Source: Gammaproteobacteria bacterium RBG_16_57_12 | GTDB taxonomy: Bacteria > Pseudomonadota > Gammaproteobacteria > RBG-16-57-12 | Length of the DNA stretch: 9,455 nt | Direction of reading: 5' to 3' | NCBI GenBank assembly: GCA_001801365.1 | Contig: MGXL01000088.1 | Span: 1-9,455, forward strand | Program-made: the position numbers and the translations under genes | The notes under the pieces: model-generated | What the model was told of the DNA's origin: nothing | The model's database searches: none | Seen by the model: only the letters and a program-made list of their open reading frames with translations | Shown: positions 1-8,235 of the stretch, one piece after another | Position numbering within the stretch: position 1 is the stretch's first letter | Layout of the letters: each line of letters begins with the position of its first letter

Positions 1-3000
1 GCGCAGGGTCTGATGCGTCTCGGTCAGACCCAGCTCAAAGGGGCTGCCGGCGTACTTCACCGAGGTCAGCGGACTGGCGCCGGTGCCACCGTCATAGCCG
101 GAAATGGTGATCAGGTCGGCATAGGCCTTGGCCACGCCGGCGGCGACGGTGCCGACACCGGCCTCGGCCACCAGTTTCACAGACACCAGCGCCTGGGGAT
201 TGACCTGCTTGAGGTCAAAGATCAGTTGCGCCAGATCCTCGATGGAATAAATGTCATGATGCGGTGGCGGCGAGATCAGCGATACGCCCGGCATGGCATA
301 GCGCAGCTCGGCGATCAGCTGATTGACCTTGTCGCCCGGCAACTGGCCGCCCTCACCCGGCTTGGCGCCCTGGGCAATCTTGATCTGCAATACCTCGGCG
401 TTAACCAGATAATGCGGCGTGACGCCAAAGCGGCCCGAGGCGACCTGTTTGATCTTGGACATCTTTTCAGTGCCATACCGTTCGACCGCCTCGCCACCCT
501 CGCCGGAGTTGGAGCGTCCGCCGAGGCGGTTCATGGCGATGGCCAGCGACTCGTGGGCTTCGGGCGACAGGGCCCCCAGCGACATGCCGGCGCTGTCGAA
601 GCGCGGCAGGATGGCCTCAACCGGCTCGACCTCTTCGAGATCGATGGCCGGCAATCCCTGCTTCAGCACCATCAGGTCACGCAACACCGTAACGGGTCGG
701 TTATTCACGATATCGGCATAGACCTGGTAGTCTTCGTACTTGCCGCTGCGCACCGCCACATGCAGCGTCTGGATCACATCCGGGTTGTAGGCATGATATT
801 CACCATCATGGATGTATTTGAGCAGCCCGCCCTGTTCAATTCCCTTGCGGGGATTGAAGGCGGTCCGCGCCAGGATGCGCTGGTCAGCCTCCAGATCGGC
901 GAAATTCGCGCCGGACAGACGGCTGGTCGTACCCTTGAAGCACAGCTCGACCACTTCGTCATGCAGGCCCACGGCCTCGAACAGCTGCGCGCCACGATAA
1001 CTGGTGACGGTGGAAATGCCCATCTTGGAAATGATCTTATACAATCCCTTGTCGATGCCCTTGCGGAAATTCTGCCACAGTTCGGCCTCCTTCTTGCCGC
1101 TGATTTCCCCGGTCTCCAGCATGTCACGCAGACATTCATAGGCGAGATACGGGAACACCGCCGTGGCGCCGTAGCCGATCAACACGGCAAAGTGATGCGG
1201 GTCACGGGTAGTGGCCGTCTCGACCACGATATTGGCATCGCAGCGCAGACCCTCCTGAATCAGGCGCTGATGCACCGCGCCAGTCGCCAGCAGGGCATGG
1301 ATGGGCAGTTTGTCCGGCCCGATGCCCCGATCGGAGAGGATCAGGATCACCTTGCCCTTTCTGACCGCGGACACCGCCTGGTTGCAGATCGCCGTCAGCG
1401 CGGCCTTGAGATCGCAGGTGGCTGAATAATTCAGATCGATGCGGCAATGGGCAAAACTCTCCTGCGGCAAGGCCAGCAACTGCTGCATCTTGCTGTAGGA
1501 CAGCACCGGTGAATTGGTTTCCACCCGGTCGGCGTGAGCGGCCTCTTCCTGGAACAGATTCTTTTCCCGGCCGAAACAGGTGTTGAGCGACATGACGATG
1601 CTTTCGCGCAAGGGATCAATGGGCGGATTGGTCACCTGGGCGAACTGCTGGCGGAAATAATCGAACAGCGAACGCTGCTTGCGCGACAACACCGCCATGG
1701 GCGTATCGTCACCCATGGAGCCGACCGCCTCCTGACCGCTGCTGGCCAGCACGCGCAGCACATCCTGCCGCTCTTCGTTGGTGACCTGAAACATCTTCTG
1801 ATAACGGCGCAATTCATCCTTGTCCATGGCGGTATTGGCCTTAGCTTCATCATCCAGTTTCGACTCGAGCCGGCGGGCATATTGATGCAGCCATTGCTGG
1901 TAGGGATGGCGGCGCTTCAGGCGATTGTCGATTTCTTCCGGCAACAGCAGCTCGCCGGTTTCGGTATCGGCAGCCAGCATCTGGCCGGGTTTGAGCCGGC
2001 CCTTGGCCACTACCGATTCCGGCGCATAGTCGTAAACACCGATTTCCGAGGCGATGGTGATGTGCCGGTCCTTGGTGATCACGTAGCGGGCCGGACGCAG
2101 GCCATTGCGGTCCAGCACGCAGGCCGCATAACGACCATCGGTCATGACGATGCCGGCGGGACCATCCCACGGCTCCATGTGCATGGAGCTGTACTCGTAA
2201 AATGCCCGCAGATTGGCATCCATGGTATGGACATTCTGCCAGGCCGGCGGCACCAGCAGACGCATGGCGCGAAAGATGTCCATGCCGCCGGCCAGCAGGG
2301 CCTCCAGCATGTTGTCCAGACTGTTGGAATCGGAGCCGGTCATGGAGACCAGCGGGCGCACATCGGCCATGGGCAGCAGCGGGGTTTCAAACTTGTGGCC
2401 GCGCGCGATCGCCCAGTGACGATTGCCCTGGATGGTGTTGATCTCGCCGTTATGGGCCAGATAGCGGAACGGCTGCGCCAGGCGCCACTGCGGCCAGGTA
2501 TTGGTGGAGAAGCGCTGATGAAAGACGCACAGGGATGAGGTTAAACGCTCATCGCGCAGGTCCAGATAAAACACCGGCAGGTTGGCCGGCATCACCAGCC
2601 CCTTGAAGGAAATCACCCGGCAGGACAGGCTGGGAACGTAAAAGACATCGTCAGCGGGTTGTAGTGCCTTTTCGGCGCGGCGGCGGGCGATATAGAGATG
2701 ACGCTCGAAGGCCGTCTGATCCATGCCTGCTGCGGCATTGACGAAAATCTGCTCGATCACCGGCAGGCTGCGCAGGGCCTCTTCGCCACAGGCGCGGCTG
2801 TCGGTCGGCACGGCGCGCCAACCCAGCACGTTCAGACCTTCCCGGCCAAGCTCCGCGGCCAGGGTCTGGCGGGCCTTGCCGGCCAGGCTGGCATCCTGAT
2901 TCAGAAACACCATGCCCACGGCGTACTGAGCAGCCAGGTCAAAGCCCTGCTCGGCAGCGACCGCGCGCAAATAGCTGTCGGGTTTTTTCATCAGCAGGCC

Positions 3001-3210
3001 GCAGCCATCGCCGGTCTTGCCGTCCGCGGCCACGGCGCCTCGATGGGTCAGACGGGCCAGGGAATCAATAGCGGTCTTCACCAGCCAGTAACTGGGCTGG
3101 TTATCCATCTGGGCAATAAGACCAAAACCGCAGCTATCCCTTTCAAACTCGGTTCGGTACAAGCCGGCAAGTCTTTGATCACTATTTGGTTCTGAGCTCG
3201 TCTGCAGCAT
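1..3210 (-). CDS. gltB: Glutamate synthase (NADPH) large subunit, 5' part (partial at window edge)
   Basis: Large (alpha) subunit of bacterial glutamate synthase. It takes the amide nitrogen of glutamine, channels ammonia to 2-oxoglutarate and makes glutamate, working in the cytoplasm with the GltD subunit. The frame is open from the ATG at 3210 to base 1: 1070 codons of a family length near 1500, so about 400 or more C-terminal residues, including the Fe-S cysteines and the GXGXG domain, lie outside. Seen in order: a 26-residue propeptide, then the amidotransferase nucleophile Cys27 in DSCGFG; class II amidotransferase motifs [10 protein letters not shown] (from residue 231) and NGEINT (about 254-259); a central domain from about 480; and the FMN/synthase domain with [10 protein letters not shown] (from 876), SPPPHHD (980-986) and [10 protein letters not shown] (from 1038). 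The start is supported by AGGG at 3219-3222, eight bases upstream. No frameshift was seen. It follows damX as in Pseudomonas; gltD probably lies beyond the left edge. Confidence 0.97.
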   Translation of the reverse strand, partial: MLQTSSEPNSDQRLAGLYRTEFERDSCGFGLIAQMDNQPSYWLVKTAIDSLARLTHRGAVAADGKTGDGCGLLMKKPDSYLRAVAAEQGFDLAAQYAVGMVFLNQDASLAGKARQTLAAELGREGLNVLGWRAVPTDSRACGEEALRSLPVIEQIFVNAAAGMDQTAFERHLYIARRRAEKALQPADDVFYVPSLSCRVISFKGLVMPANLPVFYLDLRDERLTSSLCVFHQRFSTNTWPQWRLAQPFRYLAHNGEINTIQGNRHWAIARGHKFETPLLPMADVRPLVSMTGSDSNSLDNMLEALLAGGMDIFRAMRLLVPPAWQNVHTMDANLRAFYEYSSMHMEPWDGPAGIVMTDGRYAACVLDRNGLRPARYVITKDRHITIASEIGVYDYAPESVVAKGRLKPGQMLAADTETGELLLPEEIDNRLKRRHPYQQWLHQYARRLESKLDDEAKANTAMDKDELRRYQKMFQVTNEERQDVLRVLASSGQEAVGSMGDDTPMAVLSRKQRSLFDYFRQQFAQVTNPPIDPLRESIVMSLNTCFGREKNLFQEEAAHADRVETNSPVLSYSKMQQLLALPQESFAHCRIDLNYSATCDLKAALTAICNQAVSAVRKGKVILILSDRGIGPDKLPIHALLATGAVHQRLIQEGLRCDANIVVETATTRDPHHFAVLIGYGATAVFPYLAYECLRDMLETGEISGKKEAELWQNFRKGIDKGLYKIISKMGISTVTSYRGAQLFEAVGLHDEVVELCFKGTTSRLSGANFADLEADQRILARTAFNPRKGIEQGGLLKYIHDGEYHAYNPDVIQTLHVAVRSGKYEDYQVYADIVNNRPVTVLRDLMVLKQGLPAIDLEEVEPVEAILPRFDSAGMSLGALSPEAHESLAIAMNRLGGRSNSGEGGEAVERYGTEKMSKIKQVASGRFGVTPHYLVNAEVLQIKIAQGAKPGEGGQLPGDKVNQLIAELRYAMPGVSLISPPPHHDIYSIEDLAQLIFDLKQVNPQALVSVKLVAEAGVGTVAAGVAKAYADLITISGYDGGTGASPLTSVKYAGSPFELGLTETHQTLR

Positions 3211-3282
3211 AAGCGCTACCCTGGTTGATCCCGTTTTCTCCGCATGTGACGCGCGCAAAAAACGTTGGCAAAATGGCTGGAA

Positions 3283-3311
3283 ATTATACAATCGCAGGCA
3301 CGATTATACAA
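3283..3311 (-). promoter_or_regulatory. Putative sigma-70 promoter of gltB
   Basis: On the minus strand a perfect TATAAT (3283-3288) lies exactly 17 bases downstream of TTGTAT (3306-3311), which shares only the TTG of the -35 consensus. Transcription would start near 3276, giving a leader of about 66 bases before the gltB ATG at 3210. The AT-rich sequence stands out from its GC-rich surroundings. A second TATAAT at 3303-3308 could be an alternative -10, but I see no good -35 for it at 16-18 bases. The link to gltB is inferred from position. Confidence 0.55.
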
Positions 3312-3312
3312 T
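3283..3312. repeat. Two direct copies of a 10-bp element, 20-bp period
   Basis: The sequence attatacaat occurs at 3283-3292 and again at 3303-3312 on the plus strand (ATTGTATAAT on the minus strand). The spacing of 20 bp is about two turns of the helix. Each copy contains a full -10 box. The TTGTAT of the upstream copy also sits where the -35 of the downstream copy would be. It could be a duplicated promoter element or a pair of operator half-sites overlapping the promoter. Confidence 0.6.
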
Positions 3313-3352
3313 GAAAGCGGCTGGTCTTGGTCAGGTTATTACAGCGCAGCCG

Positions 3353-4984
3353 TTACTGGCGCAGGGCATTTATTTCCTGATGGATGTCGCCGATGCGGCG
3401 GGGAAAGGGCTTGTTTTTCTGCAGGGCTTTGGGCAGGCGCTCATGAGCGGCGCGCGCCTTGTCCGGGGTGGCATAAACGCCAAATACCAGAACATACCAG
3501 TCTTGGCCATCGCGCCGCTTGTGATAATACGCGACAGGCGACTTCAGGCCGTGGTCCATAATGACCTTCTTCACCGCCCCCTCATCATTGAGCGCCATCA
3601 ACTGCAGGGTATACGATGTGCGGCTCTGGCGCAGCAGCCAGGCTTCGCGGTTAACCGGTTCTTCTGCCTGGAGCGTCTCGGCAGGCCTGGGCGGTATGAC
3701 TACCGTAACACTCGGCTGGACCTGTGGTGCTGTGGACGGAATCGTTTCGTGCTGTGGCTTTACTGCACTCACCTCTACGGCCGGTATAGCAGGCTCTGGG
3801 GGCGAAGATTCAGGCCGGGTGTCGGTCTGCATCTGTGTCGCTTCCGCCACCAGCGTTGGTTGCACAGCATCTGCTGCGGTGGGTACCGAGGCACCCGCCG
3901 CTACGGATTCATCCTTGGCCGCCTCGGGCATGGCCTGCTCGATCGGTTCTTGCGCGGGAGGGAGATCCAGCGCCACCCTTTCCCGAGGGGCTTCCGTTAG
4001 CGAGGTAGATTTCTCCTGATATAGCCAGACCGCCAGAACTGCCAGCAGCACCAGCGCGGCCGCCGCCAGGATGCCTTTGCTCAGGCGTGGCAGGTTGAAT
4101 CGGGAAGCGGCCGGATTGACGGGGGCCGTTTTCTCCTTGAGAAATTCGTTAATCGCGCTGGGAATGCCGCCGGTCTTTTTATAGGCCCACTCCAGCCAGG
4201 CATCGGATAACAGATCTTCACGCAAATCATTGGAGACTTTCAGACGCGAGCGGATATATTCATCGGACTGTTCACGAGTGAAGGGGTGGAGCTCGAATTC
4301 CCGGAAACTCAGCCGGGATCCGGGCTCTTTTTCTTTTTCAAACAGGGCGCTCAGGCTCTTTTCACCAAACAGCACCAGCCGCAAGGTGGCGCGCCCATCG
4401 ATCATGCTGTCGGAATAGAGCTGGAGCAAGATAGCCAAACGTTTTTCCGATAAGTGCTGTGCATTGTCGATGGCGACTACCGGGGTCATCATGCTGCGCG
4501 AAACATCCGCCAGATATTTGCCCAATGCCGCCTGCCAGTCATCCCTCAGCGCCACGGGGGATAATCCCAGCCCCTGGGCGATGCCGAGGAAAAACTGCCG
4601 GTCATCGACATGTTGCGCGGCGTCCGCCACACACAGGCGCCAGTTGATCCCCAGGCGGATCTGCAGCTGTCTGAGCATATAGGTCTTGCCCAGTCCCGCC
4701 ACGCCCGTGACCAGGGCAATCTGGTCGCCGTAATCAAGCAGATAACTCAACAGATTGAGCAGATGCACACGCCCCGGTTCAGCAAAGGCCTCCGGGGCAT
4801 CATCCTCTGGCAGCAGGTGCTCGGATGGCCAGTCATGCGCGGGATCAACCCGTGATGACAGGATGGGCGGCAAATCATCGGCATCCAGTTTTTCCAGAGG
4901 TTCCGACGGAATCTCTTCAACCTGGAGAGTGGGAATCACCTTGTCATCTATACCGGGGGACATAAAACCATTAAGCACCATCAC
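3353..4984 (-). CDS. damX: DamX-like inner-membrane protein: AAA-type ATPase plus SPOR domain
   Basis: 543 residues. An acidic N-terminus is followed by a P-loop ATPase domain (about 70-285) with Walker A GVAGLGKT (94-101) and a Walker B-like VVAIDNA (169-175), resembling the ExeA/DamX ATPase group. Then come one hydrophobic segment (about 304-323), a Pro/Ala/Glu-rich linker (about 324-450) and a C-terminal SPOR domain (about 454-533, with SYTLQLMAL and WYVLVFGVYAT). Expected topology is cytoplasmic ATPase, single membrane span and periplasmic SPOR domain; SPOR domains bind septal peptidoglycan with stripped glycans. E. coli DamX has the membrane and SPOR parts but no ATPase domain, so this is the longer form. 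The residue after the Walker B Asp173 is Asn174 rather than the usual Glu. The start is uncertain: GTG at 4984 and ATG at 4981 adjoin, and ATG at 4963 is also possible, with no strong ribosome site. It begins 9 bases after the WGR-like gene, suggesting coupled translation. Confidence 0.9.
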   Translation of the reverse strand: MMVLNGFMSPGIDDKVIPTLQVEEIPSEPLEKLDADDLPPILSSRVDPAHDWPSEHLLPEDDAPEAFAEPGRVHLLNLLSYLLDYGDQIALVTGVAGLGKTYMLRQLQIRLGINWRLCVADAAQHVDDRQFFLGIAQGLGLSPVALRDDWQAALGKYLADVSRSMMTPVVAIDNAQHLSEKRLAILLQLYSDSMIDGRATLRLVLFGEKSLSALFEKEKEPGSRLSFREFELHPFTREQSDEYIRSRLKVSNDLREDLLSDAWLEWAYKKTGGIPSAINEFLKEKTAPVNPAASRFNLPRLSKGILAAAALVLLAVLAVWLYQEKSTSLTEAPRERVALDLPPAQEPIEQAMPEAAKDESVAAGASVPTAADAVQPTLVAEATQMQTDTRPESSPPEPAIPAVEVSAVKPQHETIPSTAPQVQPSVTVVIPPRPAETLQAEEPVNREAWLLRQSRTSYTLQLMALNDEGAVKKVIMDHGLKSPVAYYHKRRDGQDWYVLVFGVYATPDKARAAHERLPKALQKNKPFPRRIGDIHQEINALRQ

Positions 4985-4993
4985 TCAATAACG

Positions 4994-5254
4994 TCATGAT
5001 TTTTCGGAAGGGGACTGGCCCTCCACGATCATGACACGATAGCCGCGCCGCAGGTGTCCGTCCCGCGCCGCGATCAGGGCGTGTTCGACCGATTCCCGGT
5101 CCGGGTACTGCTGTTTCTTTACCCGGCCGCGACTGCCCTGATAGCCGGCCTCGGCGATCAGGGTCCAGCCGTGCAGCAGATCTTCCTGGGTCCACAGGTG
5201 ACAGTAACGGTGCGGGAGGTTTCCCTCACTGGGTTTTTGCAGATAAATGCGCAT
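4994..5254 (-). CDS. Small stand-alone WGR-like domain protein
   Basis: 86 residues, with no signal peptide or membrane segment. Residues about 14-76 have the layout of a WGR domain: HRYCHLW (15-21), then GWTLIAEAGYQGSRGR (29-44), then a helix and GYRVMIVEG (71-79). In the family the core reads W-G-R followed by G-x-x-G; here those three positions are A36-G37-Y38, while the G40-S-R-G43 turn and following basic residues are kept. WGR domains occur in PARPs and in bacterial proteins and are thought to bind nucleic acid; the activity of this one is unknown. The ATG at 5254 lies 15 bases after the dgt-like stop and is preceded by a GGTGG stretch. The frame ends 9 bases before damX. The size, spacing and preserved fold pattern support a real gene; the family assignment is by eye. 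Confidence 0.8.
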   Translation of the reverse strand: MRIYLQKPSEGNLPHRYCHLWTQEDLLHGWTLIAEAGYQGSRGRVKKQQYPDRESVEHALIAARDGHLRRGYRVMIVEGQSPSEKS

Positions 5255-5269
5255 TATCCACCAAACCTA

Positions 5270-6412
5270 TCAGTGCAAGGGATTAAATATACGCTCATAT
5301 TCCGCGATCGCATAGCGATCGGTCATGCCCGCCACATAGTCCGCGACGACGCGCGCCCGGCCGCTTTCGCCATCCGCCTCCTGCGCTGCGATACGGCGCT
5401 GAAATTCCGGCGGCAGCAGGCGGATATCGGACATGAAACCGTGAAACAGTTCTTTGACGATGCGCTGTGCCTTGGCCATCATGCGGTGGACACGGTAATG
5501 CTGATAGAGATTCAGCCGCAGAAACTGCTTCAGTTGCCGATGCTGCTCCCGCATGGGTTCACTGAAGCAGATCATCTGCCCCGTGTGCCGGCGCACGGCT
5601 TCCACATCAGCAGGCTGTAGCTGTTCGAGGATACGGCGCGAGTTTTCCACCAGATCCGACACCTGGCAATTGATCATGCGTCGGATAATTTCATGGATCC
5701 GGCGCCGGCCGCCAAGCTCGGGGTAACGCTGGTTCACCTCGGTGAACTGCTCGGCAAACAGCTGGATTTCGCACAGCTGTTCGATGGTCAGCAGCCCGGC
5801 GCGCAGCCCGTCATCGACATCATGGTTGTTATAGGCCACTTCATCGGCCACATTGGCCAGCTGCGCCTCCAGGCCGGGTTGTTTATGCTCCAGAAACCGC
5901 CGGCCCACCTCGCCAAGCTGCGCGGCCTTGTCACGGGCGCAATGCTTGAGTATGCCCTCACGGGTTTCAAAAGTGAGGTTCAGACCAGAAAATTCGGCGT
6001 ATTTTTCTTCCAGCTCATCCACCACCCGCAGCGACTGGAGATTATGCTCAAATCCGCCAAACGCCCGCATACATTCATGCAGGGCATCCTGTCCGGCGTG
6101 CCCAAACGGGGTATGCCCCAGGTCATGGGCCAGGGCAATCGCCTCGGTCAGGTCTTCGTTGAGCACCAGCGCCCGGGCAATGGATCGGCCGATCTGCGCG
6201 ACCTCGATGGAATGGGTAAGCCGGGTGCGGAACATATCCCCTTCATGGTTGACGAACACCTGGGTCTTGTATTCCAGGCGGCGGAAGGCCGAGGAATGGA
6301 TGATGCGATCCCGGTCGCGCTGGTATTCGCTACGATATCCCGGCGGCGGCTCGGGATGGCGCCGTCCCCGCGACTGCTGTTCCGTGACGGCATACGCGGC
6401 AAGATGCAGCAT
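5270..6412 (-). CDS. dGTPase-like HD-domain deoxynucleoside triphosphate triphosphohydrolase
   Basis: 380 residues, the usual size of the shorter Dgt-like proteins rather than the roughly 500 of E. coli Dgt. Family members split dNTPs into deoxynucleoside and triphosphate, with a metal held by an HD site; preference for dGTP cannot be read from sequence. Visible motifs: [20 protein letters not shown] near the N-terminus (14-33), [20 protein letters not shown] (34-53), and HD residues His67 (RTRLTHS), His96-Asp97 ([15 protein letters not shown]) and Asp190 ([16 protein letters not shown]). FEHN at 121-124 supplies the conserved His123. All expected metal residues are present, so it looks active. 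The ATG at 6412 overlaps the aroB stop as TAATG, with a G-rich stretch about ten bases upstream, which implies translational coupling to aroB. Many gammaproteobacteria have a copy of this gene near aroB. I left the symbol empty because this is the 'dgt-like' subgroup. Confidence 0.93.
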   Translation of the reverse strand: MLHLAAYAVTEQQSRGRRHPEPPPGYRSEYQRDRDRIIHSSAFRRLEYKTQVFVNHEGDMFRTRLTHSIEVAQIGRSIARALVLNEDLTEAIALAHDLGHTPFGHAGQDALHECMRAFGGFEHNLQSLRVVDELEEKYAEFSGLNLTFETREGILKHCARDKAAQLGEVGRRFLEHKQPGLEAQLANVADEVAYNNHDVDDGLRAGLLTIEQLCEIQLFAEQFTEVNQRYPELGGRRRIHEIIRRMINCQVSDLVENSRRILEQLQPADVEAVRRHTGQMICFSEPMREQHRQLKQFLRLNLYQHYRVHRMMAKAQRIVKELFHGFMSDIRLLPPEFQRRIAAQEADGESGRARVVADYVAGMTDRYAIAEYERIFNPLH

Positions 6413-7521
6413 TACAGGGCGATCCCCCCGGCGGTTTCGGTCACCGCATGATGCTGGTCCAATACCTCATGCAGCAAGGCCGGCGCGAAGGCATCCGTCA
6501 CCACCGCCTGGCCGATGGTCTTAAGCAATACCAGGTTCATGCGACCGTTCAATACCTTTTTATCCTGGCCCATCAGGGTGATGAACTGTTCCGTGGCCAG
6601 CTTAGCCGGACCGCGGGTGGGCAGGCCGGCGCGCGAAATCAGGTTTTCGATGCGGTGCACCTCGCCTTCACTTAACCAGCCCAGACGGCGTGACAGATCC
6701 GCCGCCATAATCATGCCCACCGCCACCGCCTCACCGTGCAGCCAGGTGCCGTAACCCATCCCGGTCTCGATGGCATGACCAAAGGTGTGACCCAGATTCA
6801 GCAGGGCCCGCACCCCGCTTTCCCGTTCATCGGCCGAGACCACCCCGGCCTTGTTACGGCATGATTGTTCGATGGCGTGGGCCAGCGCCGCGGGATCACG
6901 GCCGAGCAGTTGCGCCATGTTGGCTTCCAGCCATTCAAAAAAGCGGAGATCACGGATCAGCCCATACTTGATGACCTCGGCCAGTCCGGCGCTCAATTCA
7001 CGGTCATCCAGGGTGCGCAGGGTATCGGTATCGATCAGTACGCAATTGGGTTGATGAAAGGCCCCGATCATGTTCTTGCCCAGCGGGTGGTTGACCCCGG
7101 TCTTGCCGCCCACCGAGGAATCCACCTGGGCCAGCAAGGTGGTGGGGATCTGGACAAAATCGACACCGCGCCGGTAACAGGCGGCGGCAAAGCCGGTCAT
7201 ATCGCCCACCACGCCGCCGCCCAGGGCGATCAGGGTGCTGCGGCGGTCAAACTGCTTTTCGAGCAGGGCGTCGAAAATCCTGTTCATCACCTCCAGGCAT
7301 TTATAACGTTCGCCGTCGGGCAAGATCACCGTGGCCGTCTCCTTGCCTGCAAGCGCCTGCAAGGCCTGCTCCAGATACAGGGGCGCCACCGTCTCGTTGG
7401 TGACCACCATGACCTGTCTGCCTTTGATATGCGGGACCAACCACTCGGGGCTGCGCAGCAGGCCGCTGCCGATATAGATTGGATAGCTCCGTTCGTCCAG
7501 ATCGACCTGTAATGTTTTCAT
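6412..7521 (-). CDS. aroB: 3-dehydroquinate synthase
   Basis: Second enzyme of the shikimate pathway: converts DAHP to 3-dehydroquinate in the cytoplasm, using NAD and zinc. 369 residues, against about 360 for the family. Visible: [11 protein letters not shown] (101-111) of the NAD-binding fold, [20 protein letters not shown] (125-144) with Lys140, and zinc ligands Glu182 (AEVIKYG), His245 ([11 protein letters not shown]) and His262 ([10 protein letters not shown]). The start was set at the ATG at 7521 because GGTGGAG lies five bases upstream and the protein then begins MKTLQVDL, as in homologues; the frame stays open upstream to a TTG at 7575. It sits 61 bases downstream of aroK, the usual pairing, and its stop overlaps the start of the dgt-like gene by one base. 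Confidence 0.97.
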   Translation of the reverse strand: MKTLQVDLDERSYPIYIGSGLLRSPEWLVPHIKGRQVMVVTNETVAPLYLEQALQALAGKETATVILPDGERYKCLEVMNRIFDALLEKQFDRRSTLIALGGGVVGDMTGFAAACYRRGVDFVQIPTTLLAQVDSSVGGKTGVNHPLGKNMIGAFHQPNCVLIDTDTLRTLDDRELSAGLAEVIKYGLIRDLRFFEWLEANMAQLLGRDPAALAHAIEQSCRNKAGVVSADERESGVRALLNLGHTFGHAIETGMGYGTWLHGEAVAVGMIMAADLSRRLGWLSEGEVHRIENLISRAGLPTRGPAKLATEQFITLMGQDKKVLNGRMNLVLLKTIGQAVVTDAFAPALLHEVLDQHHAVTETAGGIAL

Positions 7522-7526
7522 ACTGT

Positions 7527-7533
7527 CTCCACC
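7527..7533 (-). promoter_or_regulatory. Ribosome binding site fixing the aroB start
   Basis: GGTGGAG on the minus strand ends five bases before the ATG at 7521. It decides between this start and the upstream in-frame TTG (7575) and ATG (7551), which lack as good a site and would add residues not expected in the AroB family. Confidence 0.75.
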
Positions 7534-7582
7534 ATATGTGAGGGTTGGCATCCAATCCAGGCAAATCACTAGCAATCAATGA

Positions 7583-8116
7583 TCAGTCCTTTAATACGGC
7601 TTCGGCTTCCAGCTGCCCGGTGATGGCCTTTATAGCCGCGCGGACCGACAGGCCACCGGTGTTGATGATCATATCCGCTATTTCCCGATAGAGGGGATCT
7701 CGCACCGCCAGGATTTCCCGCAGCCTGGCGGCGGGGTCTTCCGTTTGCAGCAGGGGCCGCTTGTTATCGCGCGCCGTGCGCTCCAGCAGTTGCGGCAACT
7801 CGGCATATAAGTATATGACATAGCCGTGGCTGGATAAATTCGCGCGATTGGCCGGATCCAGAATTGCGCCACCCCCGGTCGCCAGGATGATACCCTGGGC
7901 GGTCACCAGTTCGGCAATGATAGTCTGCTCCCGCCGCCGGAATCCCGCTTCGCCTTCCAGCTCGAAGATCAGCGCAATGCTCACCCCGGTGCGCAGCTCG
8001 ATCTCCCGGTCGCTGTCGACGAAGCTCAGGTGCAGCGCCTTGGCGAGCTGCCGGCCGATGGTGGTCTTGCCCGCGCCCATGGGCCCGACGAGGAATATGT
8101 TCTTGGATCGCGACAT
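7583..8116 (-). CDS. aroK: Shikimate kinase I
   Basis: Phosphorylates shikimate to shikimate 3-phosphate with ATP in the cytoplasm, the fifth step toward chorismate. 177 residues, close to the 173 of E. coli AroK. Visible: Walker A GPMGAGKT (11-18), shikimate-binding DSD (34-36), Arg60 in GFRRRE, the GGG loop (81-83), the lid RPLL (120-123) with Arg120, and the adenine-binding RDPLY region (139-143). The start was set at the ATG at 8116 with a GGGAAG stretch just upstream; the frame stays open to a TTG at 8155, which would add 13 residues without family support. It is the first gene after the pilQ terminator, so it should head the aroK-aroB-dgt-like-WGR-damX transcription unit. Its stop lies 61 bases before aroB. 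Confidence 0.97.
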   Translation of the reverse strand: MSRSKNIFLVGPMGAGKTTIGRQLAKALHLSFVDSDREIELRTGVSIALIFELEGEAGFRRREQTIIAELVTAQGIILATGGGAILDPANRANLSSHGYVIYLYAELPQLLERTARDNKRPLLQTEDPAARLREILAVRDPLYREIADMIINTGGLSVRAAIKAITGQLEAEAVLKD

Positions 8117-8151
8117 GGCTTCCCGGAAATGCACCGCGTGGAGATGAAAAC

Positions 8152-8181
8152 ACAATAGATGATGGGGAGGGTAAAAAGCAA
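8152..8181 (-). promoter_or_regulatory. Weak candidate promoter for aroK
   Basis: TTGCTT (8176-8181) and TATTGT (8152-8157) on the minus strand are 18 bases apart, a poor match to sigma-70 boxes. The -35 overlaps the foot and T-run of the pilQ terminator. A promoter is expected somewhere between the terminator and the aroK ATG at 8116, but only about 56 bases are available, and this is the best pair I can see. It may equally lie inside pilQ, with partial readthrough. Confidence 0.22.
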
Positions 8182-8214
8182 CCGCCGGGCGCCCGATACG
8201 GGGCGCCCGGCGGT
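8173..8214 (-). terminator. Rho-independent terminator after pilQ
   Basis: Read on the minus strand, ACCGCCGGGCGCCC (8214-8201) pairs perfectly with GGGCGCCCGGCGGT (8194-8181) around a six-base loop, giving a 14-bp almost all-GC stem. It is followed by TGC and five T's (8177-8173). It lies 21 bases after the pilQ stop and so ends the pil transcript. There is no T-run on the plus-strand side, so it should act in one direction only. Confidence 0.9.
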
Positions 8215-8235
8215 CAGGGTCCGGCCATGGGCTGG

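Noticed and set aside
13..1425. Long plus-strand open frame of 470 codons
   Set aside because: It lies antisense to gltB, whose minus-strand translation matches glutamate synthase motif by motif. The antisense product resembles no family I know and is a by-product of GC-rich codon use.
1534..2538. Plus-strand open frame of 334 codons
   Set aside because: Antisense to the amidotransferase and central domains of gltB; same explanation.
3211..3352. Possible terminator between damX and gltB
   Set aside because: I found no stem with a following T-run. The T6 run at 3258-3263 in the gltB leader lacks a stem before it. Readthrough from damX into gltB is therefore possible.
3311..4000. Plus-strand open frame of 229 codons beginning in the gltB promoter gap
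   Set aside because: Most of it is antisense to the DamX linker and SPOR domain, and the Cys/Arg/Trp-rich product looks like non-coding translation.
5693..6451. Plus-strand open frame of 252 codons
   Set aside because: Antisense to the dgt-like gene, whose HD motifs are intact on the other strand.
7522..7575. Longer aroB start at TTG 7575, adding 18 residues
   Set aside because: The extra residues do not fit the family N-terminus, and a good ribosome site precedes the ATG at 7521.
8117..8155. Longer aroK start at TTG 8155, adding 13 residues
   Set aside because: A TTG start without a good ribosome site; the ATG at 8116 gives the normal AroK N-terminus.
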